64,000 bases of DNA from Mycobacterium sp. GA-0227b (GTDB lineage: Bacteria > Actinomycetota > Actinomycetes > Mycobacteriales > Mycobacteriaceae), in the NCBI RefSeq assembly GCF_001499855.1, contig NZ_LQIK01000034.1:1-64000 (forward strand), in the 5' to 3' direction. The notes under the pieces are model-generated. The model was given only the letters and a program-made list of their open reading frames with translations, made no database searches and had not been told where the DNA came from. Shown piece by piece: positions 1 through 7,898 of the stretch (the stretch's first letter is position 1; each line of letters begins with the position of its first letter). A program made the translations under genes and the position numbers.

Positions 1-23
1 GGCCTAAACCACTAACACCGAGT

Positions 24-64
24 GTCAAGGATCAACCGAAACAGATTCGTCAAGGATCAACCGA
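24..64. repeat. Tandem 16-bp direct repeat, possible mobile-element end
   Basis: The 16-mer GTCAAGGATCAACCGA occurs at 24-39 and again at 49-64, so the copies start 25 bp apart. Closely spaced short repeats of this kind are seen in the terminal regions of IS21-like elements. No transposase is visible to the right, and the left flank lies outside the window. The mobile-element reading is inference. Confidence 0.35.
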
Positions 65-173
65 CGTCAGACAGGGGCTCAATGAAGGAGCGGACCCAAC
101 TGTGGCGAGGTTCGATCTCAGGCCTCGTCAGCGCGGCGGCCTACCACTACGTCGTCGTCCCGTTGCCAGCAAG

Positions 174-329
174 TCAGGTTTCGTCGGCGACGTCGTGGCG
201 ATCCTGATGGCCGCCCGGCGCCTCGGGGTCGTCGTTGCGGTGATCCAGATCGTCCTGCAGGGCACGCTGTTCCTCGGTGACCTTGGTCGCGTCCTTCGGC
301 GTGGCCGGCGGGTCGTTCGGCGTTGACAT
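174..329 (-). CDS. Small acidic hypothetical protein
   Basis: This ORF encodes 51 residues, very hydrophilic and rich in Asp, Glu, Pro and His, with no signal peptide or membrane segment. An in-frame upstream ATG at 368 would add 13 residues. I prefer the start at 329 because the residues after it have the low-complexity acidic composition typical of small mycobacterial cytosolic proteins. It is divergent from the MarR gene, with about 90 bp between them. No family is recognised. Composition makes it more likely to be real than a shadow, but only moderately so. Confidence 0.4.
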   Translation of the reverse strand: MSTPNDPPATPKDATKVTEEQRALQDDLDHRNDDPEAPGGHQDRHDVADET

Positions 330-419
330 GCGAGCAGGGTCGCCCGTTCCACCTCTGGCGAAACCCATGTGACCAGAAGTACATTGCTAGGCCACTAACT
401 ATTAGGACACCATGGATAT

Positions 420-920
420 GTGACCACGTCGCTTCCGCCCAAGGTCGATCCCCTCGCGCTCAAACAGCAGGTCTGTTTCGCGCTAGCGGTCACCCACCGG
501 GCGGTGCTGGCGGTCTACCGTCCCCTGCTCGAACCACTCGGCCTCACCCATCCTCAATACCTGGTGATGTTGGCGTTGTGGGACCATCACAAGTCCGGCG
601 GTAGCGGCGACGCTCCGACGAAGCCGTTGTCGGTCAAGGACATCGCCCGCGCGCTGCAGCTGGACTCGGCGACACTGTCGCCGATGCTCAAACGACTCGA
701 GTCGCTCGGTCTGATCACCCGATCACGCAGCGTTGAAGACGAGCGTGCCACCGATGTGCGACTCACCGAAGAGGGTGTGCGGCTCCGGCGACGCGCGCTG
801 AAGATCCCGCCTGCGGTGGTCGAGCGCCTGGGCGTCGACCTCGACGAGCTCGAACACCTTCGCAACGTGCTGACCCGCGTGAACACCGCCGCCCTCGCTG
901 CGGGCGCGCTAGCCGACTGA
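420..920 (+). CDS. ohrR: MarR-family regulator, OhrR-like (organic peroxide sensor)
   Basis: This is a 166-residue winged-helix regulator with a GTG start. The N-terminal segment has a cysteine at residue 19 in QVCFALAV, followed by YRPLLEPLGLTHPQYLVM. That matches the OhrR subgroup, where the N-terminal Cys is oxidised by organic hydroperoxides and releases repression. The recognition region (SATLSPMLKRLE) and wing (DERATDVRLTEEG) are present. OhrR is usually beside an ohr peroxidase gene, but no ohr is visible here, so the target may be elsewhere or the gene itself. The downstream DUF5313 gene begins 17 bp later and may be co-transcribed. Confidence 0.75.
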   Translation: MTTSLPPKVDPLALKQQVCFALAVTHRAVLAVYRPLLEPLGLTHPQYLVMLALWDHHKSGGSGDAPTKPLSVKDIARALQLDSATLSPMLKRLESLGLITRSRSVEDERATDVRLTEEGVRLRRRALKIPPAVVERLGVDLDELEHLRNVLTRVNTAALAAGALAD

Positions 921-937
921 CCACCCGAGGAGTAACT

Positions 938-1354
938 ATGGCTGCAGCTCGTCCCGGCATCGTCCAATACCTGACCTACTCGTATGGACGCCGCCTGCCC
1001 GACTCCATGCGCGAGTGGGTGGCGCGCGACCTGGCAGGCCCGGGCGCCCTCCGTCGCCACATGATCCGGATGGCGATACCTCCGCTGCTTGTCCTGGCTC
1101 CGTTCTGGTTACTTCCCGCGTCGCTCTACGTGCACTTGGAAATGACTGTGCCGATCTACATCTGGGCTATCTTGATGGCGTTGGCGCTCAACAAGATTTG
1201 GCGTCGGCACCGCCTGGCCCAGCACGGGCTGGACCCGAACCTCGTCGACGAAATCAAGCGCCGCAAGGACGCGCGGATGCACGAGGACTATGCCCGCCGC
1301 TTCGGGCCCCGTCCAGAAGAGGCGCGCTGGCAGCAGAACAGCAGCCCGTTCTAA
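938..1354 (+). CDS. DUF5313-type membrane protein
   Basis: A 138-residue protein resembling the actinobacterial DUF5313 family, which has no known function. The N-terminal half contains the conserved-looking QYLTYSYGRRLPDSMREWV segment. Two hydrophobic stretches at about residues 48-64 and 70-85 should form a membrane hairpin, and the tail is basic and charged. It lies 17 bp after the MarR gene, so an operon is plausible. Its stop codon overlaps the stop of the convergent metE gene by 4 bp (CTAA at 1351-1354). Confidence 0.7.
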   Translation: MAAARPGIVQYLTYSYGRRLPDSMREWVARDLAGPGALRRHMIRMAIPPLLVLAPFWLLPASLYVHLEMTVPIYIWAILMALALNKIWRRHRLAQHGLDPNLVDEIKRRKDARMHEDYARRFGPRPEEARWQQNSSPF

Positions 1355-3618
1355 CCGCCGCGGACCTCGTTGGCAGCGGCCACGAGATTACGCAGCGAGG
1401 CAGTCACCTCGTCGGTCTTGCGGGTCTTGAGGCCGCAGTCGGGGTTGACCCAAAGACGTTCGGCAGGAACGGAGTTCAAAGCTTCGCGCAACGCTGTCGC
1501 CATCTCCTCGACGCCCGGGATGCGCGGTGAATGGATGTCGTAGACCCCAGGTCCGACGCTGTTGGCGAACCCGGCCGCGTTGAGGTCGGCCAGCACCTCC
1601 ATGTGCGAGCGCGCCGCCTCGATCGACGTCACGTCGGCGTCGAGGTCCGCGATCGCGCCGATGACCTCACCGAACTCCGAGTAGCACAGGTGAGTGTGAA
1701 TCTGCGTCGAGTCCGCCACACCCGAGGTCGCCAATCGGAACGCGTCGACCGCCCAGCGCAGATAGTCGTCTTTGTCCTTGGCGCGCAACGGCAACAGTTC
1801 GCGCAAGGCGGGTTCGTCGACCTGGATGATCGCGATACCCGCCGCCTGCAGGTCGACCGTCTCGTCCCGGATCGCCAGCGCGACTTGGGCCGCCGTGTCG
1901 GCCAGCGGCTGGTCGTCGCGCACGAACGACCAGGCGAGGATGGTGACCGGACCGGTGAGCATGCCCTTCACCGGCTTGTCGGTGAGCGACTGCGCATAGG
2001 CGATCCAATCCACGGTCATCGGCTTGGGCCGGGCCACATCGCCGTACAGAATCGGCGGGCGTACGCACCGACTGCCGTAGGACTGCACCCAGCCGTTCTG
2101 CGTCGCGAAGAACCCGTCGAGTTGTTCGGCGAAGTACTGCACCATGTCGTTGCGCTCGGGCTCACCGTGGACGAGCACGTCGAGACCGAGTTCCTCCTGC
2201 AACCTGATGACATCGGCGATCTCGGCCTTCATCCGGCGCTCATACTCCGCGAAGTCGATGGTGCCGGCGCGCAGGTCCGCGCGTGCCACCCGGATGGCCG
2301 ACGTCTGCGGATAGGAGCCGATCGTCGTGGTCGGAAGCAGCGGCAGCTTCAACCGAGCCTGCTGCCCGGCGCGACGCTCTTCCGCGGGCCCGCGCTGGGC
2401 CCTGGACGCCACGATCGACGAAATCCGCGACCGGACATGGCCGTTGTTCAATCGCGGATCCGCTCGCCGCGCCTCTACGGTCGCGTTCGACGCGGCCACC
2501 TCACCGGAGACCGCGTCGCGTCCCTCTCTCAAGCCTCGGGCGAGCGTCACCACTTCGGCAACCTTCTCGGATCCGAATGCCAGCCAACTGCGCAGCGCGG
2601 CATCGATATCCGGCTCGGCGTCGAGGGAGTACGGCACGTGCAGCGTCGAGCACGATGTCGATACCGCGACGTGGCCCGCAGAGCCCAGCAGCGTGGCCAG
2701 TGTCCCGAGGGCGGCCTCGAGGTCCGAGCGCCAGACGTTGCGCCCGTCGACCACACCTGCGACCAGCAGCTTGTCCGCGAGTTCAGGCACCGCGGCGACC
2801 GATGACCCACTGCCGGCGACCAGGTCGACGCCGATCGCCTCGACCGGCGTGCGCGCCAGTGCGGGCAGCGCGTCGGTGTGCTCGCCGAAGTAGGTGGCCA
2901 CGAAGATCGCCGGACGCTTTGCCAGCCGCCCGAGGAACTGATAGGCCTCTTCGGCGAGTTCGCCTGCGTTATCGACGATGTCGGTGACGAGCACCGGCTC
3001 GTCGAGCTGCATCCACTCCACGTCCCGTTCGGCGAGCAGCTGCAACAACTCGCCGTACACGACGAGGAGTTCGCGGAGCCGCTCGATCGGCGCAACCGCG
3101 CCGTCGACCGCCTTGCTCAAGGCGAGGAAGGTGATCGGCCCGACGACCACCGGACGCGCCGGAACACCCTGCGCGCGGGCCTCTTCGAGTTCGCCCAGAA
3201 TTTTGGCGGGGTTCAGCGCGAAACCGGTCTGCGGGCCCAGTTCGGGTACGAGGTAGTGGTAGTTGGTGTCGAACCACTTGGTCATTTCCAAGGGAGTGAT
3301 GGCGTCATTGCCGCGCGCGGCCGCGAAATAGCGGTCCACTTCGTCGGGCACCTCGGCGACCCGTTGCGGCAGCGCGTCGACCATCACGGCGGTGTCGAGC
3401 ATATGGTCGTAGTACGAAAAGGTGTTGACAGGAACGGAGTCCAGGCCGGCGGTGGTGAGCGCATGCCACGTATCGCGGCGCAGGTGCGCGGCGATGGACT
3501 CGAGTTCGGCGCGGTCGACCCGGCCCGCCCAGTACTTCTCGACGGCGCGTTTGAGTTCCCGGTTCGGCCCGATGCGCGGCGTACCGAGGATGGTGGCGGT
3601 GAATGGTCTTGCGGTCAT
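1351..3618 (-). CDS. metE: Cobalamin-independent methionine synthase
   Basis: MetE transfers the methyl group of 5-methyltetrahydropteroyltri-glutamate to homocysteine, the last step of methionine synthesis, without B12. The product is 755 residues, full length for the family. It has the N-terminal PFTATILGTPRIG start, PLEMTKWFDTNYHYLVPE, the catalytic-half TTTIGSYPQT and VLVHGEPERNDMVQYFAEQL. It also has the zinc-site elements HTHLCYSEFG and NPDCGLK. The ATG at 3618 is chosen over the in-frame GTG at 3795 because the latter lies inside the riboswitch, and GAGG lies just upstream of 3618. Expression is likely shut down by B12 through the leader RNA. Confidence 0.97.
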   Translation of the reverse strand: MTARPFTATILGTPRIGPNRELKRAVEKYWAGRVDRAELESIAAHLRRDTWHALTTAGLDSVPVNTFSYYDHMLDTAVMVDALPQRVAEVPDEVDRYFAAARGNDAITPLEMTKWFDTNYHYLVPELGPQTGFALNPAKILGELEEARAQGVPARPVVVGPITFLALSKAVDGAVAPIERLRELLVVYGELLQLLAERDVEWMQLDEPVLVTDIVDNAGELAEEAYQFLGRLAKRPAIFVATYFGEHTDALPALARTPVEAIGVDLVAGSGSSVAAVPELADKLLVAGVVDGRNVWRSDLEAALGTLATLLGSAGHVAVSTSCSTLHVPYSLDAEPDIDAALRSWLAFGSEKVAEVVTLARGLREGRDAVSGEVAASNATVEARRADPRLNNGHVRSRISSIVASRAQRGPAEERRAGQQARLKLPLLPTTTIGSYPQTSAIRVARADLRAGTIDFAEYERRMKAEIADVIRLQEELGLDVLVHGEPERNDMVQYFAEQLDGFFATQNGWVQSYGSRCVRPPILYGDVARPKPMTVDWIAYAQSLTDKPVKGMLTGPVTILAWSFVRDDQPLADTAAQVALAIRDETVDLQAAGIAIIQVDEPALRELLPLRAKDKDDYLRWAVDAFRLATSGVADSTQIHTHLCYSEFGEVIGAIADLDADVTSIEAARSHMEVLADLNAAGFANSVGPGVYDIHSPRIPGVEEMATALREALNSVPAERLWVNPDCGLKTRKTDEVTASLRNLVAAANEVRGG

Positions 3619-3749
3619 GACGACGTCCTCATCGGTGCAGCGGATGGTCATCGCCAGTAGACGTCCAGCCGAGCACGGCATCGAACCGGCTTCGGCCACA
3701 GCCCATTCCACGAGGCGATGCACCACCGGGCGCGGCGCGTCCGGTACAG

Positions 3750-3925
3750 CTGGCAGGTCTTCGGACTCGCAGGCCCGCGCGAGGAGATCGCGCACCTAGT
3801 GGCCGTCGCTTCCCAGCCCGTCGGGGCCAGTGCTGGTGACGGCGGTCGTTCCTGCATACCGCTGCGGGACAGTCCCGGATTCTCACCGGGTTCCCTCTCG
3901 CGCCGCACCCGGACTGGCATACGGC
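3750..3925 (-). promoter_or_regulatory. Cobalamin (B12) riboswitch in the metE leader
   Basis: Read on the minus strand, the leader contains the class hallmarks in order. These are CCGGGTGC near 3910, the core GGGAACCCGGTGAGAATC leading into GTCCCGCAGC (about 3861-3895), the conserved GGCCACT (about 3798-3804), and the 3' B12 box AGTCCGAAGACCTGCC (3752-3767). About 130 nt separate the box from the metE start, leaving room for an expression platform. Such a switch represses metE when adenosylcobalamin is available. The ends are approximate. Confidence 0.93.
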
Positions 3926-4025
3926 ACTCGATGTCGATGTTCCGACTTCGTCCCCGAAGTCGGGTCGCCGACAAACCAGTTGCGCTGACCAGCCTACCCT
4001 TGCCGGCATTCGGGTACACGGCCGG

Positions 4026-5240
4026 CTATGCCAGCAGCGTCTGGCCGAGATATCCGCCTGGCTCGACTCCGGGCAGGATCGCGAACGTCGCCGACCCGAT
4101 CGTGGTGATCCACTCGTTCAGCGCATCCGATGCCGCGAGACGCTGCTGAACCGGCATGAACTGCGCGGCCGGATCACGTTGATAGGCAGCGAAAATCAGG
4201 CCGCTTTCGGTTGTTCGTCCGGCGGGCGGAGGGTCGTCGAAGTTGTAGGGACGGCGGAGGAACTGTTCGTTCTCGTTGCGGTGCCGGGCCAGCGCGATGT
4301 GCGAGTTCGGCGGAATCACCGGGATGCCGTTCTCGGTCGCGGAGAAGTCCGGTTCGTCGAACTCCCGCTGTCCGGTGAGCGGTGCACCGGTGTCGATTCG
4401 ACGCCCGACCGTGAGTTCCTTGCTGCTGCGGTCGAGTTCGTCCCAGGTGTCCATCTCGGCGCGGATCCGGCGCAACACCAGGATCGTGCCGCCGTCGAAC
4501 CACCGCTGATCGTCTCCGGCGTCCCATACGTGCCGGTCGAAGCCCGCCTCGTCGGTGATGTTGGCGGTACCGTCGATCTGGCCCATGAGGTTGCGCATGC
4601 TGGCGCCCTCACCGTTTCCGATTGCGTTGCGGAATCCGGTCTGCCGCCAGCGCTGAGTGGTCATGGTGCGGACGTTCTTCAGCAGCACCCGGCCGGTGTG
4701 CGCGACGGTGACCGGATCGTTGGCGCAGATCTGCAGCAGGAGGTCCCCGCCACACCACTGCGGTTGAAGCCGGTCGGTGGTGAAGGCGGGCGGTTCAGCC
4801 AGAGATCGCGGGCGCCGGTGTGCCAACCCGATCCGGTCGAAGAGACCTGGCCCGAGGCCCACGGTGACGGTGAGGCGGGCCGGCCGGTATGCCAGTTCGG
4901 GTTCGGTATCCGCCAGCGCGGGAGTGCCCTGCGTCAACCGCGCGGCGTCCGAGGTCCACAGTTTGAGGACCGCGGCCAGCGTCTCACGCGGACTGCGCCG
5001 GGATTGCGGTGTCAGGTCGAGCGCCACGAACAGTGCGTGCGTCTGTGGTGGCGTCGCGACGCCGGCCTGATGCTTGCCGTGAAACGGTTCGACGGCGCGG
5101 TCGAACGGTTCCGCCGGGACCGCGGACTGCGCGATGCTGCATTGTGTGAGCGTCGCCCCGGCCGCCACCGCGGCGGCGCTGCCCGCGAGGAGCCGCCGGC
5201 GGTTGAGCCGCAAGGAGGCGCCGGTCGAGCGCTCAGCCAT
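4026..5240 (-). CDS. Tat-exported DyP-type heme peroxidase
   Basis: A 404-residue dye-decolorising peroxidase. The N-terminus has a twin-arginine signal (LNRRRLLAGSAAAVAAG, about residues 12-28), so the folded hemoprotein is exported. The family GxxDG motif is GQIDG at residues 220-224, and the C-terminal heme-binding region includes HIALARH and NENEQFLRRPYNF. The ATG at 5240 overlaps the end of the copper-chaperone gene by 8 bp, indicating translational coupling. The pairing resembles Streptomyces DtpA/EcuC, where a Tat DyP and a PCuAC chaperone act with a copper enzyme. EfeB, the DyP of the EfeUOB iron system, is the alternative, but EfeU and EfeO are absent. Confidence 0.9.
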   Translation of the reverse strand: MAERSTGASLRLNRRRLLAGSAAAVAAGATLTQCSIAQSAVPAEPFDRAVEPFHGKHQAGVATPPQTHALFVALDLTPQSRRSPRETLAAVLKLWTSDAARLTQGTPALADTEPELAYRPARLTVTVGLGPGLFDRIGLAHRRPRSLAEPPAFTTDRLQPQWCGGDLLLQICANDPVTVAHTGRVLLKNVRTMTTQRWRQTGFRNAIGNGEGASMRNLMGQIDGTANITDEAGFDRHVWDAGDDQRWFDGGTILVLRRIRAEMDTWDELDRSSKELTVGRRIDTGAPLTGQREFDEPDFSATENGIPVIPPNSHIALARHRNENEQFLRRPYNFDDPPPAGRTTESGLIFAAYQRDPAAQFMPVQQRLAASDALNEWITTIGSATFAILPGVEPGGYLGQTLLA

Positions 5241-5763
5241 GATCGTCGTGCGGCGCCGACCCGCCGGTCGACGGCTGATAGTCCTCGTCCGCCCCGGCGA
5301 AGTCACGCACCTGCGCGGTGACGGGCAGCGTCGAGCCGTCCTCGAACTCGACGGTCAGGGTGACCTCTGAACCCGGCGGCAGCGGCTGCGTGAGGTCCAT
5401 CAACATCAGGTGATCTCCGCCGGGCACCAACGCATGTGAGCCGTCGGCCGGGATTGTCATGCCGCCCTCCTTGGGGCGCATCGTCTTGACGCCGGTGGCG
5501 CCGGGCGCGACCTCATGGACTTCGACTCGGCCCGCCACATCCGAGGTTCCTTTGACAATGCGGGCGTCGTGGTGTCCGGTGTTGGTGAAGGTGCCGAACA
5601 CCGCCGCCATACCCGTCTCCGCCGAGCTTGCCCACTGGTCGGCGATGGTCACCGCCGACGCCATCGGCTCTTCATCGTGGTGGGCCTGCGTCGTACAACC
5701 CGCGGCAACGACCGTCGCCGTCGCCGCGAGTAGCAAAGCTTTGCGATACCGATTGTCAGACAT
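5233..5763 (-). CDS. PCuAC-family periplasmic copper chaperone lipoprotein
   Basis: A 176-residue protein with a lipoprotein signal (lipobox AAGC, Cys23) followed by a His-rich stretch. The DUF461/PCuAC fold contributes Cu(I) ligands of the H(M)x10Mx21HxM type: here His83, Met95, His118 and Met120. Members capture copper outside the membrane and pass it to cupro-enzymes or assembly factors. The gene overlaps the upstream PepSY gene and the downstream DyP gene by 8 bp each, so all three are one translationally coupled unit. The C-terminal His/Asp tail (PHDDHG) may add metal affinity; this last point is inference. Confidence 0.9.
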   Translation of the reverse strand: MSDNRYRKALLLAATATVVAAGCTTQAHHDEEPMASAVTIADQWASSAETGMAAVFGTFTNTGHHDARIVKGTSDVAGRVEVHEVAPGATGVKTMRPKEGGMTIPADGSHALVPGGDHLMLMDLTQPLPPGSEVTLTVEFEDGSTLPVTAQVRDFAGADEDYQPSTGGSAPHDDHG

Positions 5764-7177
5764 GGGCTTTCGTCTCCTGCTTCTTTTCTTCTTTACGTTT
5801 CTTGACCGCGCCGACGAAGAGGTCGACGACCATGAATGCCGCGAGGCTGAGCCCGAACAACGGCAGCGCCCAGGCCAGGGCGAGCGCGACGACGGCCAGC
5901 GCGGTGACCGCGACTGGGTTCAGACCGCGAAGGGTGCCGCGCAGCGGCGGACGTCCCACTGCCCAAGCCGTTCCGCGCGTCGGTCGTCGTCGCCACCACA
6001 TCACGTAACCGCGCGCGACAATCGTGATCAGCCCGATCGCGGTGAGCGCCAACAGGATCTGGTTCGGAACGCCGAACAGGACGCCCATGTGTGCGTCGAT
6101 GGCCCAGTCGGTGAGCTTGGCCAGGACCGGCCACTCGGCGAAGTCGACACGGTCGGTGATCGCACCGGTGTGGGGGTTCACGGTGATCGCATCGTGTCGG
6201 GTCGGCCAGTCGCGCTTGTTCTCCGCGACCTGCCAGCCGTGGCCGGGTTCGGCGGGTGGGTACATCCACATCGGCCCACGCAGTCCCGCGTCGACCGCGG
6301 TGCGCAGCGCCGTGTCCGCGCCGTGCAGCGCGGCGTCACCACCTGTCGGAGACACCCCACCGTGCTGATGCCCGCCCCGGATGTCGCTGCCGGCCGCTTG
6401 CGCCAACGTCGTGTCGACCGTCGGCGCGGTGGTGTTCAACCGCTCCTGGAGAAGATTGACGGTCTCGCCGCCGTACCGCGACCAGGTGATGCCGGTGATC
6501 GACAACCCCAGCAGCGCCACGATGACCCAAACCCCCACCGCGCCATGCCAGGACAGCGTGCGGCGGCGATCGGTCTTGTCGCGGTCGGGCACGGCGATGC
6601 GGCGCAGCTTCTTCGTGTCGCGGCGGTGCAGGTACCACAGCGCCAACCCCGCCAGCGCGATCACCCACAGCCAGCTCGCGGCGAGTTCGCTGTAGTTGCG
6701 GCCCACCACGCCGAGATGCAGGTTGCGGTGCAGTTCGTCGAACCAGGCGCGCAGCGGCATCCACTGGCCGTAGGTGGTCAGCGCGCCGCGAACCTCGCCG
6801 CTGTACGGGTCGACGAAGACCGTGCGCGCGTAGTCGGGCGGTACGTCGTCGACGGCGAGCGTCACGCGTGTCGTCTCGTCGGCGGCGGCGGGTGGGCGGA
6901 TGCTTTCCACCGTCCCCTCGGGGTGGGCGGCCCGCGCGGCGCGGATCTGCTCGGCCAGTGGCAGCCGCTGCTGGCCGACGCGGTCGACCGTGACCTCGTG
7001 GCGGTGTACCGCGTTGTCGATCTGGGGGATCACCGCGTACAGCAGTCCGGTGGCGGCGGCGATCAGGATGAACGGGCCGACGAAAACGCCGGCGTAGAAA
7101 TGCAATCGGAGCAGCAGTGGGCGCAGCCCGCGCAGGTGTCGGCGCGTGGGCGCGCTACGGGTGGGAGTCGTCGTCAT
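5756..7177 (-). CDS. PepSY-associated transmembrane protein
   Basis: A 473-residue integral membrane protein of the PepSY_TM family. The opening segment (LRPLLLRLHFYAGVFVGPFILIAAATGLLYA) is the characteristic first helix with its conserved His, and further helices lie near residues 165-185, 215-235, 365-385 and 415-455. Two extracytoplasmic PepSY-like modules lie between them, with HRNLHLG and DAHMGVLFG as His-bearing membrane-edge motifs. Related proteins occur with siderophore and metal systems and some act as membrane reductases. Its stop overlaps the PCuAC start (ATGTCTGA), which points to a role in metal or redox delivery. The substrate is unknown. Confidence 0.85.
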   Translation of the reverse strand: MTTTPTRSAPTRRHLRGLRPLLLRLHFYAGVFVGPFILIAAATGLLYAVIPQIDNAVHRHEVTVDRVGQQRLPLAEQIRAARAAHPEGTVESIRPPAAADETTRVTLAVDDVPPDYARTVFVDPYSGEVRGALTTYGQWMPLRAWFDELHRNLHLGVVGRNYSELAASWLWVIALAGLALWYLHRRDTKKLRRIAVPDRDKTDRRRTLSWHGAVGVWVIVALLGLSITGITWSRYGGETVNLLQERLNTTAPTVDTTLAQAAGSDIRGGHQHGGVSPTGGDAALHGADTALRTAVDAGLRGPMWMYPPAEPGHGWQVAENKRDWPTRHDAITVNPHTGAITDRVDFAEWPVLAKLTDWAIDAHMGVLFGVPNQILLALTAIGLITIVARGYVMWWRRRPTRGTAWAVGRPPLRGTLRGLNPVAVTALAVVALALAWALPLFGLSLAAFMVVDLFVGAVKKRKEEKKQETKAHV

Positions 7178-7279
7178 GGCATCGGAAGCTTTCGAGCCGG
7201 TGGCGCGCCGAGCGCCGGCACGCCGGAGATTGAGGTGGCTAGTGGGAACTAGGTGTCAGGGGCCGCGAAAAGCAGCCAC

Positions 7280-7300
7280 CCGCGGTCGGCGAGACCGCGG
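7280..7300 (-). terminator. Candidate intrinsic hairpin after the 7323-7871 gene
   Basis: A perfect 8-bp inverted repeat, CCGCGGTC / GACCGCGG with a 5-nt loop, lies 22 bp beyond the stop of the membrane-protein gene and before the PepSY start. No U-tract follows, as is common in mycobacteria. It could attenuate rather than end transcription into the operon. Confidence 0.45.
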
Positions 7301-7322
7301 CGAATTCAATCGAGGTGGCGGG

Positions 7323-7871
7323 CTATGCCGCCGTTGCGGACCTGACCGGCGGAGCGCGCATACCGAGCCCGTAGTTGTACAGCACGGATTCGGCGACAAC
7401 GGTTTTGGCGGCGCGATGCAGTCGGCGCACCCGCGGCCGCAGGGCAAGAGCGGCGAAGATCCGCAGCCAGCGCAGCACGGACACGCAGACCACGTACAGG
7501 TATTCGACGGCGGCGATCGCCGCACCGAGAACGAGCGCGGCGCCGATGTGCGCCGCCACCATCGCGGGCGTGAAGCCGAGGGCGGCGGCCGAGTGGTGGT
7601 GTCCACCGGCGACGATGAACGAGAGGTGGCCCAGGACCTGCGCGAGGCTCAAGGCGCCGACGGCGCCCACCAGCCGCGCGTGGCGACCGTCGAGTGCGAG
7701 CCGCGCGACCGCTGTGCCCGCGGTGGCGCAGACGAGCGTCGCAACGATCAACGCCGACCCCCGGGGAAGCTCGCCCTCGGCGAAGGTGTGAGCGGTCGCG
7801 GTGAGGATGGCGGAGCACGCGCCGACCAGGCCCCCACGCAGCCAGCGTGCGCGCGATGTCGGCGTGCTCAT
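7323..7871 (-). CDS. Polytopic membrane protein of unknown function
   Basis: A 182-residue protein with about four hydrophobic helices (near residues 10-30, 37-57, 68-88 and 100-125) and a basic C-terminal tail. A GGHHH cluster sits between helices 3 and 4, at a position that could face the outside and bind metal. A second in-frame ATG three codons upstream (7880) is also possible. It precedes the PepSY-PCuAC-DyP operon on the same strand with about 145 bp between them. The shared setting suggests a copper or iron role, but I do not recognise a characterised family. Confidence 0.7.
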   Translation of the reverse strand: MSTPTSRARWLRGGLVGACSAILTATAHTFAEGELPRGSALIVATLVCATAGTAVARLALDGRHARLVGAVGALSLAQVLGHLSFIVAGGHHHSAAALGFTPAMVAAHIGAALVLGAAIAAVEYLYVVCVSVLRWLRIFAALALRPRVRRLHRAAKTVVAESVLYNYGLGMRAPPVRSATAA

Positions 7872-7898
7872 TTGCCGCACTCTACCGGCCGGGTCCGG

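Noticed and set aside
1531..2805. 424-residue plus-strand reading frame opposite metE
   Set aside because: It is an Arg/His/Gly-rich antisense shadow with no domain; metE on the other strand is full length with clear motifs.
3619..3795. N-terminal extension of MetE to the GTG-like frame start at 3795
   Set aside because: The extra residues would be encoded by riboswitch RNA and do not resemble MetE; the ATG at 3618 has a good ribosome site.
4179..7252. Long plus-strand frames of 380 and 597 residues across the DyP, PCuAC and PepSY genes
   Set aside because: Their composition is typical of GC-rich antisense frames and the minus-strand genes are well supported.
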